DNA of 35,953 nt, from contig PAUN01000070.1 of assembly GCA_002712885.1 (NCBI GenBank), positions 1-35,953 of the forward strand, given 5' to 3'. Source of the stretch: Acidobacteriota bacterium. Lineage in GTDB: Bacteria > Acidobacteriota > Vicinamibacteria > Vicinamibacterales > UBA8438. The translations under genes and the position numbers were made by a program. Of the stretch, positions 7,563-14,599 are shown one piece after another (within the stretch, counting starts at the first letter, position 1; the number at the start of each line of letters is the position of its first letter). The notes under the pieces were generated by a model. It had not been told where the DNA came from. It searched no databases and worked only from the letters and a program-made list of their open reading frames with translations.

Positions 7563-8801
7563 TCACGTCTCCAATCCGCCAGCGCCAACGCTCTGCCGAC
7601 GGGGCATCGCTTGCGCGCGCGCGCGACTCGCCGCGGACTCTCCACTTTGCACCAAGGCGAACCGCGCCGTGATCGGCCCCACCATTTCGTTGACCACCAC
7701 GGACGCCAATACGATGGTCGAGACCTGCGGCGCAAACGCCACATAGCGGTCGTCTATCGCCAGGGTCAACCCGACGGCCAGACCAGCCTGCGACATCAGG
7801 GCCAGGCCAAGGTACCGGCACACCCCGGGGTGCATACCCAACCACTGCGCGCCAAACCGTGCCCCCGCCAGTTTCCCGAGCGCACGGGCCCCGATGTAGA
7901 GCAGGCCGGCCGACCCCATCGTCTGGACCAGGGCCACGTCCAGGTCGGCACCCGCAATGACGAAGAAGATCGCATAGAACGGAGGATCCGAGTCTGCGAG
8001 CGCCGCAAACAAGCGGCGGCTCTTGGTTGTGAGGTTAACCATCGTGGCCCCGACCGCGAGGCTGGCGACGAGGGGTGAGAGATCGAGCGCGCGAGACAGG
8101 CCGACACAGAACAAGATGGACCCAGCCAGCAGAATGAGCATCTCTCCCGTCTCGCGCACCTGACGGGACCATCCAGCCAGCATGAGTCCGACCAGAAACC
8201 CGAGCGCAGCGGAACCGAACAGTTGCCACACAAGGGGAAACACCGACCGGTACAGGGTCGGGAGAAACGCTCCGCCCAACCCAGTCGTCAGGTCGATGAG
8301 TGCCGCCACCAGGCTGTAGACCGTGATGCAAAAGAGGTTGTTGACCGCGATTATGCCAAGCAAGGTATCAGTGAGCGGGCCCTCGCTGTCGACCTCCCTG
8401 ATGACCATGAGCGTCGACGCCGGAGCCGTGGCAATCGCGATAGCTCCCAGCAATCCGGCGATTTGCCATGGCTGGCCAAGCAGCAGCATGGCGCCGGCAA
8501 CCAACGAACCTGCAAGCACCGATTCGACGAGGGTCAGATACAGGACGTTCCGACCAATTCGACGAAACAACGAGAACTCGAAGACCGACCCGACCGAGAA
8601 CAGGATCAGACCGAGCGCCACTTCGCTGAGCACCTGAAGCGCGGCGAGGTTCTCAGCACTCACCCAGCCGAGCACCGATGGCCCGAGCGCCACCCCGGCC
8701 AGGATATACCCGGTCACTTCCGGCACCCGGGCGTACCGGACGAGGTGCCCCGCCAGTAGGGCCAGCAGCAGGATCAGGCCGAGCGATGTCAACTCATCCA
8801 T
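7563..8801 (-). CDS. CPA2-family cation:proton antiporter
   Basis: The product is 412 residues and almost entirely membrane-embedded, with roughly 12 hydrophobic segments. It begins MDELTSLGLILLLALLAGHL and contains the antiporter-like RVPEVTGYILAGVALGPSVLG loop typical of the Na+/H+ exchanger (Kef/NapA-like) fold. FVIAGADLDVALV in a later helix is another common landmark. There is no C-terminal TrkA-N domain: the last 30 residues are a short polar tail. The expected role is monovalent cation/proton exchange across the inner membrane; which ion is unclear. A hairpin at 8819-8839 separates it from the upstream PDZ gene, suggesting a new transcription unit. Confidence 0.92.
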   Translation of the reverse strand: MDELTSLGLILLLALLAGHLVRYARVPEVTGYILAGVALGPSVLGWVSAENLAALQVLSEVALGLILFSVGSVFEFSLFRRIGRNVLYLTLVESVLAGSLVAGAMLLLGQPWQIAGLLGAIAIATAPASTLMVIREVDSEGPLTDTLLGIIAVNNLFCITVYSLVAALIDLTTGLGGAFLPTLYRSVFPLVWQLFGSAALGFLVGLMLAGWSRQVRETGEMLILLAGSILFCVGLSRALDLSPLVASLAVGATMVNLTTKSRRLFAALADSDPPFYAIFFVIAGADLDVALVQTMGSAGLLYIGARALGKLAGARFGAQWLGMHPGVCRYLGLALMSQAGLAVGLTLAIDDRYVAFAPQVSTIVLASVVVNEMVGPITARFALVQSGESAASRARAQAMPRRQSVGAGGLET

Positions 8802-8818
8802 AACGTCATGACATTACG

Positions 8819-8839
8819 GACACCGCCGACAGCGGTGTC
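8819..8839 (-). terminator. Hairpin between PDZ gene and antiporter gene
   Basis: GACACCGC-CGACA-GCGGTGTC forms a perfect 8-bp stem with a 5-base loop, 8 bases after the stop of the PDZ protein and 18 bases before the antiporter start. No T-run follows on the minus strand, so it would be a weak intrinsic terminator, or an RNA-processing or stability hairpin. Confidence 0.45.
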
Positions 8840-8846
8840 GAGCCTG

Positions 8847-10148
8847 TCACTGCAGCAACACGCCCCGGGTACGACCGTCTCTGACCAGTTCAATGAACGC
8901 CGGCTCGCTTCGATCGTCGGCCAGTACCGCCCGCACCTCGTCGAGACTGGCCGGCTCCGCATGGTCGACCCGGATCAGCCGATCACCCGGCAGAACCCCG
9001 GCCTCCGCCGCGCGGCTGCCCACCTGCACGGATGCGATGAGATATCCCACGGCCGGCTGTTCCCAGACCAGTCCGGTGCCGATCGGCGACGGGACGTCGA
9101 GTCGTGTGTCGATATTTCGAGCCGGCAGCGCGATGGACACGGTCTCGACTCCCCGGCGGGCTTCCAGCCAGAAGGTCTCCTGATTGGACGCCTCGTCACC
9201 CTCGAGAATGCGGAGACTCTCGACAGTGTCGAGCGGGGCGCCATCGAGAGACACGAGGATGTCGCCAGGTCTGAGCCCGGTCGCCGCGGCCGGGTAACGT
9301 TCCCACAGCTCACGCACCATGAGGCCGCCGCTCAACCCAAAATAAAAGGACTCGATCGGATTCAGCCGGTCGACGCGGAGGCCCCAGCGGGCTCGCACGC
9401 GACTGTCGTGAGTCTCACCCTCGGCGAGCAACTCGGCCACACTGGTAGCCGTGACCGCGATGTCGTGTCCGTCGCAGTGCAGCAACACCGCGAGCAGGTT
9501 GCCATCGAGGTCGAACACCCCCCCACCAAGCATGGTTGGGCTGATCGGGATCGTCGTGACAAACTCATCGACCCGTCGCTGGCCACAGGGTCGCGCCACG
9601 GTGCCGAGAGAGGTGCCGGGGGCGAACGCGATCTGGTTCTCCGCCTGCCAGGCGGCCAGCACCCAGCGCCCCGTCTCCACCTCGTCCGCCGAGCGTCGGC
9701 GCGGAGGCGGAACACGACCCGCCAGTTGAGGGGTCCGCATGCCTGCCAGCGGCAAGTGGGGACCGGCCACGTTCGTGTACGCGCCAACGTCGCCCTCGCT
9801 CCCGGCCACCGTGACGGCGGCCGGGAACCGCCACGCGACACGCGCGGTCACGACACGGTCGGCGCTCCAGACCACAGCGCTCCGGCCGACGCTCCGGAGC
9901 CTGACCAGCCCCGACGCCAGGTCAGCCGCCAGCCCACCGAAGAACTCGGTCATCTCCTCCAATTCGCGTCGCTGCGTGAGCGCCGGCAACCGGCTCAACT
10001 CCTGCTGTGACGCGGCCGTCACCGGCTCGGACACAAGCTCTGCAGGCTTCAGCACCCATCCGATGCTGAGAATCAACCCGGCGGCGATCGCGAGAATGAG
10101 GATGTACCGCGGATTACGCGAATCGTCGGGGCCGCCGCCGACAGTCAC
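8847..10148 (-). CDS. Inner-membrane-anchored trypsin-fold/PDZ protein lacking the catalytic serine
   Basis: The product is 433 residues from a GTG start. One N-terminal membrane anchor is seen (YILILAIAAGLILSIGWVL, residues 14-32). A degenerate HtrA-like beta-barrel region follows, and at the position of the GNSGGP loop it reads SPTMLGGGVFDLDGNLLAVL, with no serine nucleophile. Two PDZ-like domains follow: one around residues 250-340 (GLRPGDILVSLDGAPLDTVESL) and one in the last 90 residues (AGVLPGDRLIRVDH). I infer a periplasmic peptide- or protein-binding scaffold rather than a protease. It starts 17 bases behind an ABC ATPase remnant on the same strand. Confidence 0.75.
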   Translation of the reverse strand: MTVGGGPDDSRNPRYILILAIAAGLILSIGWVLKPAELVSEPVTAASQQELSRLPALTQRRELEEMTEFFGGLAADLASGLVRLRSVGRSAVVWSADRVVTARVAWRFPAAVTVAGSEGDVGAYTNVAGPHLPLAGMRTPQLAGRVPPPRRRSADEVETGRWVLAAWQAENQIAFAPGTSLGTVARPCGQRRVDEFVTTIPISPTMLGGGVFDLDGNLLAVLLHCDGHDIAVTATSVAELLAEGETHDSRVRARWGLRVDRLNPIESFYFGLSGGLMVRELWERYPAAATGLRPGDILVSLDGAPLDTVESLRILEGDEASNQETFWLEARRGVETVSIALPARNIDTRLDVPSPIGTGLVWEQPAVGYLIASVQVGSRAAEAGVLPGDRLIRVDHAEPASLDEVRAVLADDRSEPAFIELVRDGRTRGVLLQ

Positions 10149-10165
10149 AGTCGTGATGGGGAGCC

Positions 10166-10357
10166 CTACTCTTTCACGACCCAGCCGTCACGAAGCTGGA
10201 TCACACGGCGCCCGCAGGCGGCATTCGCCTCCGAGTGCGTCACCTGGATGATGGAGAGAAACTCTCCCTCTTTGACATCGATGTCGATCTGCCGCAGGAC
10301 GAACGTTTTGCTAACGCCGTGCGAGTACGATTCTTCCAAGTTACGTAGCGCGATCAT
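10166..10357 (-). pseudogene. ABC transporter ATPase remnant (MacB/LolD type) with internal deletion
   Basis: This 63-codon ORF matches the two ends of a MacB/LolD-like ATPase. The start is MIALRNLEESYSHGVSKTF...EGEFLSI, which should lead straight into the Walker A loop. The end is QVTHSEANAACGRRVIQLRDG, the segment after the H-loop. Walker A, the Q-loop, the ABC signature and Walker B (about 150-170 residues) are absent, and the two ends are joined in frame at FLSI-IQVTH. It cannot bind ATP. The open frame hints at a single clean deletion, perhaps at a short ATCAT microhomology. An alternative is a selected micro-ORF leading the PDZ gene, but remnant is simpler. Confidence 0.8.
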
Positions 10358-10429
10358 GGCGCCTCAAAGTATCGACGGCTCGTGCGACCGCCCCACGTGC
10401 TCGCGAGAAGCACGCAGCAATAGCGGCGC

Positions 10430-10452
10430 GAGTGAGCGGTTGGGGCTCACTC
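10430..10452. repeat. Inverted repeat, 8-bp stem
   Basis: GAGTGAGC-GGTTGGG-GCTCACTC is a perfect 8-bp inverted repeat with a 7-base spacer in the divergent region. No T-tract adjoins it. It could be an operator or a hairpin. Confidence 0.4.
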
Positions 10453-10673
10453 ATTACTCGTCGTTGGTCTACTGCACGAAACGGCTTACTTCGTCGTACC
10501 CCGGCAGCGCCCATAGACGGCCGGTGCACGACAAGACTCCTCACAGCAACACGCGGCCAACCGCAAGTGCCGATTATAGCGCTGTCGTCATCCGCCACCG
10601 CGAGCGGACACCGCTGTCCCCATGCTGGGACACGGGCGTGGATGAAACCGCCGGAAGGCCCGTACCGAGATGG

Positions 10674-10679
10674 TACGAT
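10674..10679 (+). promoter_or_regulatory. Candidate extended -10 box (TGG-TACGAT)
   Basis: TGGTACGAT lies about 60 bases before the ATG of the beta-barrel gene and is identical to the 9-mer before the exported protein at 5260. No -35 is evident. Confidence 0.3.
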
Positions 10680-10740
10680 CCCTGCACGTTCCATATCGCC
10701 CAGAATCCACGCCCGTCCGTTCGAGATCGCCGGGAATCAT

Positions 10741-11577
10741 ATGCCACTCTTGTTGATGTTTCTGTCCATGAGGCGCGTCGCCAGGCCGTCGCCGTTGCCG
10801 GCGGTCATCGTCGTCACCCTCGTTGCCATGGTCGGGACCGCCTCGGTGGTAGCCGCATCCGACCACGAGGTCGAGCAACCCGCCCAGCCTCAGCCGCTTG
10901 CAGAGTGGCGGCGGTCGCCGGACTTCCTGTTCGGGTGGCCCAGGACCTACGTCGGTGTCGCCGGAGGCTGGCTCGCAGCCTCCGCAAGGGACGGGATCTT
11001 CGATCTGACGCGAGAATTACTCACGGTGGACCGCAGGGACTTCGACAGCGGAGTGGTGCGGGTTCAGGTCGGGCGGGCGTTGAGTCCCAGATTCGACCTG
11101 TCTGGGGAGGTCGGCTTCAGCAAAGCGACGGTGCTTTCTGAATATCGAGATTTTCTTGAGGGCGATCTCCCCATTTCGCAAGCAACCGAGTTTACGCAGG
11201 CACCGGTATCGGCGAACCTGCGGGTCTGGCTGGTCCCACGGGGCCGCGCGGTAGGCCGCTTCGCGTGGGTACCATCCAGGCTCGCCCCGTACGTCAGCGG
11301 CGGCGTCGGGACTTACTACTATCAGTTCAAGCAAATCGGTGATTTCGTCGATTTCGTCGATTCTTCGATCTTCACCGACCGCCTCCAATCGAGTGGCTGG
11401 GCCGCAGGCGCACACATGGCCGGAGGCCTCAGCGTTCACATGGTCAGGCAGTTGTTCCTGACGGTGGAGGCACGGTATGGTTGGGCAGGCACACCCCTCT
11501 CCGAGGATTTCATCGGGTTCGAGGACATCGATCTCAATGGATTCCAGGTCACCGGCGGCCTAGAGTTCGCGTTCTGA
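10741..11577 (+). CDS. Outer-membrane beta-barrel protein
   Basis: The track ORF opens at 10432, but the first sensible starts are ATG 10741 and ATG 10768. The latter begins MRRVARPSPLPAVIVVTLVAMVGTASVVAA, a good Sec signal peptide, so 10768 is a strong alternative. The mature part of about 240 residues alternates polar and hydrophobic residues in beta-strand fashion (TYVGVAGGWLAAS, GVVRVQVGRALSPRFDLSGEVGF, APYVSGGVGTYYYQF, LFLTVEARYGW). It ends in GLEFAF, the terminal-Phe signature for BAM insertion. The size suits an 8-stranded OmpA/OmpW-like barrel. The ligand is unknown. The next gene follows after 53 bases on the same strand. Confidence 0.8.
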   Translation: MPLLLMFLSMRRVARPSPLPAVIVVTLVAMVGTASVVAASDHEVEQPAQPQPLAEWRRSPDFLFGWPRTYVGVAGGWLAASARDGIFDLTRELLTVDRRDFDSGVVRVQVGRALSPRFDLSGEVGFSKATVLSEYRDFLEGDLPISQATEFTQAPVSANLRVWLVPRGRAVGRFAWVPSRLAPYVSGGVGTYYYQFKQIGDFVDFVDSSIFTDRLQSSGWAAGAHMAGGLSVHMVRQLFLTVEARYGWAGTPLSEDFIGFEDIDLNGFQVTGGLEFAF

Positions 11578-11630
11578 AGGGTCCAGGCGTCGACCGGTGG
11601 CAGCAGATAGTAGTCAGAGAGAGTGAGCAC

Positions 11631-12905
11631 ATGACGATGACGATAGAGACGCTCCGACAGCTCGACGCTGGCCGCCCGGCACGAGCAATAGCCCTGGCGG
11701 CGTGCCTGGCCGGCGCGACCGCGACCGTAGCGGCCGGTCAGCCAGCGGCGCCCGTCGACTCCCCATGGCTCCCGTGGCTCGGCTGCTGGCAACTCGTGGA
11801 AGAAACCGGGGGGTCGCCAGAGGAGTGGGAAGACCGGCGGTCGTACGCGAACCGGGTCGTCGTGTGCCTGACACCGGCCGCCAACGAGGACGCGGGTGAG
11901 GGTGCCGTCGCGGTCACGACGATCGCCGATGGTGACCCTATACTCGTCGAGACGTTGCGAGCCGACGGCCGGCCGCAAGCGGTCGACGAAACCACCTGCA
12001 CCGGCAACCGGCAAGACACCTGGTCGGCCGATGGGGCCCGGATCTTCACACGGTCTGAGTTGATCTGTGAAGACGACACCGCACGGCTCGTATCGGGCGT
12101 GAGTCTGATGGCCAGCGCTTCGACCTGGTTGGACATTCAACTCGTCGAGAGCGGCGGCCGCGGTGCGGTGACGGTTCGTCGGTATCGGCGAGCGAGCGAG
12201 TCGGCGACGACTGAGGCCGGGGCGACCCCGTTGCCGGTGCCCCTGCACGCCCAGGCACGAGCGGCCGCGCACCTGATCTCGACATCCGGGCTCAGCCCAT
12301 CCGACATCGTCGAGGCCCACAGCATCACCGAGACCACGGTGGTCGAGGCGCTAATGATGGAAACGCAGTCGACGTTCGAGCTCGACGGCCGTGCATTGCT
12401 CGAGCTGGACGACGCCGGCATACCGGGTGACCTGATCGACCTGATGGTAGCCCTGTCGTTTCCCGACCGGTTTGTCGTGGACCGGTCGCGGTCCAACGTC
12501 GGGTCGCTCAGCGGCGCTGGCGGCTTCGCCTCCGCGGACCCGTGGGGCCCCTACGGTCGGTCCGGCTTCCAGCAGTGGTACCCGTTCTACGCGTCTCCGT
12601 TTGGGTACTACTACGGGTGGTCGAACTACGATTCGCTCTACTACCTCAGTCCCTACGGGTCGTCTGTGGTCCTGTCTGACCACGCCGGCGCCGGCCGGGC
12701 CTATAGCGGCCGTGGCTACACGAGCGTAGGGGCTCGGGCGCCGTCCCGGGGCGAGTCGGGGGGTGCCTCGGTCCAGTCGGCGACTGGTCGTGGGAGCCGG
12801 AGCGGCGGCGGTAGTTCGAGTGGACGAGGTGGCGGACGAGCGACGTCGGGTGGCTACAGCCGAGGAGGATCGACTGGTCGGACAGCCCAACCTCGAGAGC
12901 AGTGA
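11631..12905 (+). CDS. Secreted protein with Tyr/Gly/Ser-rich low-complexity tail
   Basis: The start is ATG 11631 (MTMTIETLRQLDAG...), since the track's earlier start runs through the preceding gene. It gives 424 residues. A hydrophobic stretch RAIALAACLAGATATVAAG (about residues 17-35) acts as signal peptide, though the n-region before it is long. A lipocalin-size domain with WLPWLGCWQLVEE and paired cysteines follows. A helical segment at about residues 205-285 includes LLELDDAGIPGDLIDLMVALSFPDRFV. The last 130 residues are rich in Tyr, Gly and Ser (YYYGWSNYDSLYYLSPYG, then SGGGSSSGRGGGRAT) with scattered Arg. I recall similar unnamed proteins in Acidobacteriota. Function is unknown; surface exposure or adhesion is a guess from the tail. 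Confidence 0.75.
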   Translation: MTMTIETLRQLDAGRPARAIALAACLAGATATVAAGQPAAPVDSPWLPWLGCWQLVEETGGSPEEWEDRRSYANRVVVCLTPAANEDAGEGAVAVTTIADGDPILVETLRADGRPQAVDETTCTGNRQDTWSADGARIFTRSELICEDDTARLVSGVSLMASASTWLDIQLVESGGRGAVTVRRYRRASESATTEAGATPLPVPLHAQARAAAHLISTSGLSPSDIVEAHSITETTVVEALMMETQSTFELDGRALLELDDAGIPGDLIDLMVALSFPDRFVVDRSRSNVGSLSGAGGFASADPWGPYGRSGFQQWYPFYASPFGYYYGWSNYDSLYYLSPYGSSVVLSDHAGAGRAYSGRGYTSVGARAPSRGESGGASVQSATGRGSRSGGGSSSGRGGGRATSGGYSRGGSTGRTAQPREQ

Positions 12906-12926
12906 CCAACGGCGATGCTCTTGTTG

Positions 12927-12975
12927 GGAACCGTATCCCCGGGAACTGACAATAACAACCACTCTGGACGGTTCC
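12927..12975. repeat. Inverted repeat GGAACCGT...ACGGTTCC
   Basis: Perfect 8-base arms GGAACCGT (12927-12934) and ACGGTTCC (12968-12975) are separated by 33 bases. An outer pair GTTGGG / CCCAAC widens the structure to about 12924-12996. It could terminate the 11631 transcript or be the end of a former mobile palindrome. Confidence 0.4.
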
Positions 12976-13003
12976 GTAAAGACACCGTGCCCAACCAACT
13001 TAG

Positions 13004-13339
13004 CGAGACTCCTATCTTCGCCTTGCAACACCTTCTGACGCAGGCAACGCAGGGGAGCCGTCGTCCAACAGCCCCGTCGCTGCCGTCGGGGGCAGGCCGA
13101 GCACCATCGCGGCCGTCCGCACGCTGGCGGCCTGGGTGCCGAAGCAGCCCGAATGTGGCCAATGGCCCGCCGAGCGGCTGCAGCGACTCGCCTGCATCGA
13201 CGCGGCCGCACGGCTGGAGTTGATGCGCCGCGAAAGCAACGCCATTCTGGAAGCGTTCCCGGGTTTGTCGCCGGGCGAGCTGCGGGATGCCCCTGACTCA
13301 TCGCCAGCGCCCCGGTCGGCTGTCGAGTCAGCCGGCTAG
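13004..13339 (+). other. Coding-like fragment, family not recognised
   Basis: After a TAG at 13001 this frame is open to 13339. From about 13100 it reads like real protein with high-GC third positions: STIAAVRTLAAWVPKQPECG, then a helical RLQRLACIDAAARLELMRRE and AILEAFPGLSPGELRDA. There is no ATG. The only usual start is GTG 13136, which cuts into the conserved-looking part, so this is probably the tail of a gene that lost its 5' end. I cannot assign a family. Confidence 0.35.
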
Positions 13340-13410
13340 TGAACACCGACCGGCCAACGGCCTGGCTAATTCGACCGGCACGGGGTCACCATCTTGGGGG
13401 CGTCGGGGCG

Positions 13411-13480
13411 CCCCTCCGGCAAGGCGCGAGGAGCGCGCATACCGGGAGTATGTACGCGACGAGCAACGCCGAGGGCGGGA
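13411..13480 (+). repeat. Structured hairpin repeat element, copy 1
   Basis: The core shoulders AGGCGCGAGGAG and CGACGAGCAACGCC enclose a stem CATAC-CGGGA-GTATG (13438-13452), with a further CGCG/CGCG pairing beyond a 2-base bulge. Outer arms (CGCCCCTCCGGC against GCCGAGGGCGGG) also pair approximately. The same shoulders, at the same spacing, occur in the element at 21888-21992 on the minus strand, with a different but still paired central stem. Confidence 0.6.
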
Positions 13481-13499
13481 TGCATCGAGGTACCGACCG

Positions 13500-13693
13500 G
13501 CACGATCCCGAGCCAGGTGGAACGCGCCGCGACCGTGGTCCGGCTCACCCGGCGTTCTCCGGGCGACGACGTCGGCGCGATCGCGGCCACAGTCGGCGAC
13601 TACACCCTCTGGGCCGACTGGGACAGATCGTGGAAACTGCAGAGCGCGGCCCAGACCTTGTCGACTGACGCGGTGACGACGCACGCGTGGTAG
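13500..13693 (+). other. Second coding-like fragment, family not recognised
   Basis: The frame ending at TAG 13693 reads VERAATVVRLTRRSPGDDVG and TVGDYTLWADWDRSWKLQSA with strong G/C at third codon positions, then ends in THAW. Upstream, the frame runs into the hairpin element without a plausible start. It looks like the C-terminal part of a lost gene. No function is assigned. Confidence 0.3.
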
Positions 13694-13870
13694 CACCCCG
13701 TGTGACCCCTCCTTGATATTTGACTCGTCTCACCTGACAACGCTGACGCACAACATGAGACAGTCAACGCATGGACACAGCACTATAAGACACATCCTGG
13801 CTCGCTCTGCCTGCGCCCACCGAGGCGAGGGTGGCGTAGGTCACAGCACCGCGCGATCGTCAATCACCCC

Positions 13871-14599
13871 ATGATCCACATCGAGGAATTGGTCAAGGCC
13901 TACGACGGTTTTCGCGCCGTCGACGGGCTGTCGCTGCAGGTCGGCACCGGGCAAATTCTCGGGCTCGTCGGCCCCAACGGCGCGGGCAAGACAACGACGC
14001 TGCGCTGCCTGGCCGGCATTATTCCTCCGACGTCTGGCCGGGTCACGATCGCCGGCTTCGATCTGCAGACACACCCCCTCGAAGCTCGAAAACGACTCGC
14101 CTTCGTTCCGGACGAACCGCACCTCTTCGACCATCTCACCGCTCTCGACCACCTCACGCTGTTCTCGCGGCTCTACGGTGTCGCGGACGGCCCAGCGCGT
14201 GCCGAGGCCCTGCTGGAAGAGGCGGGGCTCCGCGACCAACGGCTGTCATTTCCGAGCGAGCTGTCGCGCGGGATGAAGCAGAAACTCGTCGTCGCCTGCG
14301 CCTTGCTCCATCGCCCCGAGGTGTTGGTGCTCGACGAACCGCTGACGGGGCTCGATCCGGCCGCGATGCGCAGGATGAAGCGCACCGTGCGCGACACGGC
14401 CACGGCCGGCGCGGCGGTCATCGTGTCGTCACACATGCTGCAGCTGGTTGAGGAGGTCTGCGACCGCATCCTCATCGTGAACCGTGGCAAGAAGGTCTTG
14501 ATCGGCACGCTCGACGAGATTCGTCTCCAGTTTCCGGATGTCGATGCGGACGCCGACCTGGAGACGCTGTTCATGAGAGCAACCGGGGCCGACCAATGA
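13871..14599 (+). CDS. ABC-2 type exporter, ATP-binding protein
   Basis: The product is 242 residues with all ATPase motifs. Walker A is GPNGAGKTTT (about residues 34-43). The signature region reads SELSRGMKQKLVVACAL, an SRGMKQK variant common in the ABC-2 exporter ATPases. Walker B is VLVLDEPLTGLDP, and the H-loop is VIVSSHMLQLVEE. It energises efflux through the permease encoded next, whose ATG overlaps its stop (ATGA, 14596-14599). The substrate is unknown. The start lacks a clear Shine-Dalgarno; TATAAG at 13784-13789 is a possible -10 box. Confidence 0.94.
   Translation: MIHIEELVKAYDGFRAVDGLSLQVGTGQILGLVGPNGAGKTTTLRCLAGIIPPTSGRVTIAGFDLQTHPLEARKRLAFVPDEPHLFDHLTALDHLTLFSRLYGVADGPARAEALLEEAGLRDQRLSFPSELSRGMKQKLVVACALLHRPEVLVLDEPLTGLDPAAMRRMKRTVRDTATAGAAVIVSSHMLQLVEEVCDRILIVNRGKKVLIGTLDEIRLQFPDVDADADLETLFMRATGADQ

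Larger units (their letters stand above)
10358..10740. other. Divergent intergenic region
   Basis: This is about 380 bases between the ABC remnant (-) and the beta-barrel gene (+). It holds a perfect 8-bp hairpin (10430-10452), a short stretch matching the right shoulder of the hairpin repeat element seen at 21888-21992 (minus strand, about 10483-10499, CGACGAAGTAAGCC), and a TGGTACGAT extended -10 candidate at 10671-10679. The ORFs listed here are Arg/Ala-rich and not convincing. Confidence 0.5.
12906..13870. other. Gene-poor region of about 965 bases
   Basis: No confident gene lies here. It contains an inverted repeat at 12927-12975, a coding-like scrap at 13004-13339, a structured repeat element at 13411-13480, a second coding-like scrap ending at 13693, and a TATAAG hexamer at 13784-13789 that may serve the ABC genes. 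The long minus-strand ORF 12351-13346 is Arg/Ser-rich and antisense to the 11631 gene, so it is rejected. Confidence 0.6.

Noticed and set aside
8808-10010. Plus-strand ORF of 400 codons
   Set aside because: Antisense to the PDZ gene; Arg/His/Gln-rich with no recognisable domain.
11436-12320. Minus-strand ORF of 294 codons
   Set aside because: Antisense to the 11631 gene; composition is that of a shadow frame (Arg/Gly/His-rich, no signal or motif).
12351-13346. Long minus-strand ORF of 331 codons
   Set aside because: Arg/Ser/Pro-rich with no domain; its left part is antisense to the secreted protein gene at 11631-12905 and the rest lies across palindromic DNA.
12906-13870. CRISPR array or tRNA/rRNA gene in the gene-poor region
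   Set aside because: No regularly spaced direct repeats and no cloverleaf or T-loop sequence were found; repeats here are inverted and not periodic.
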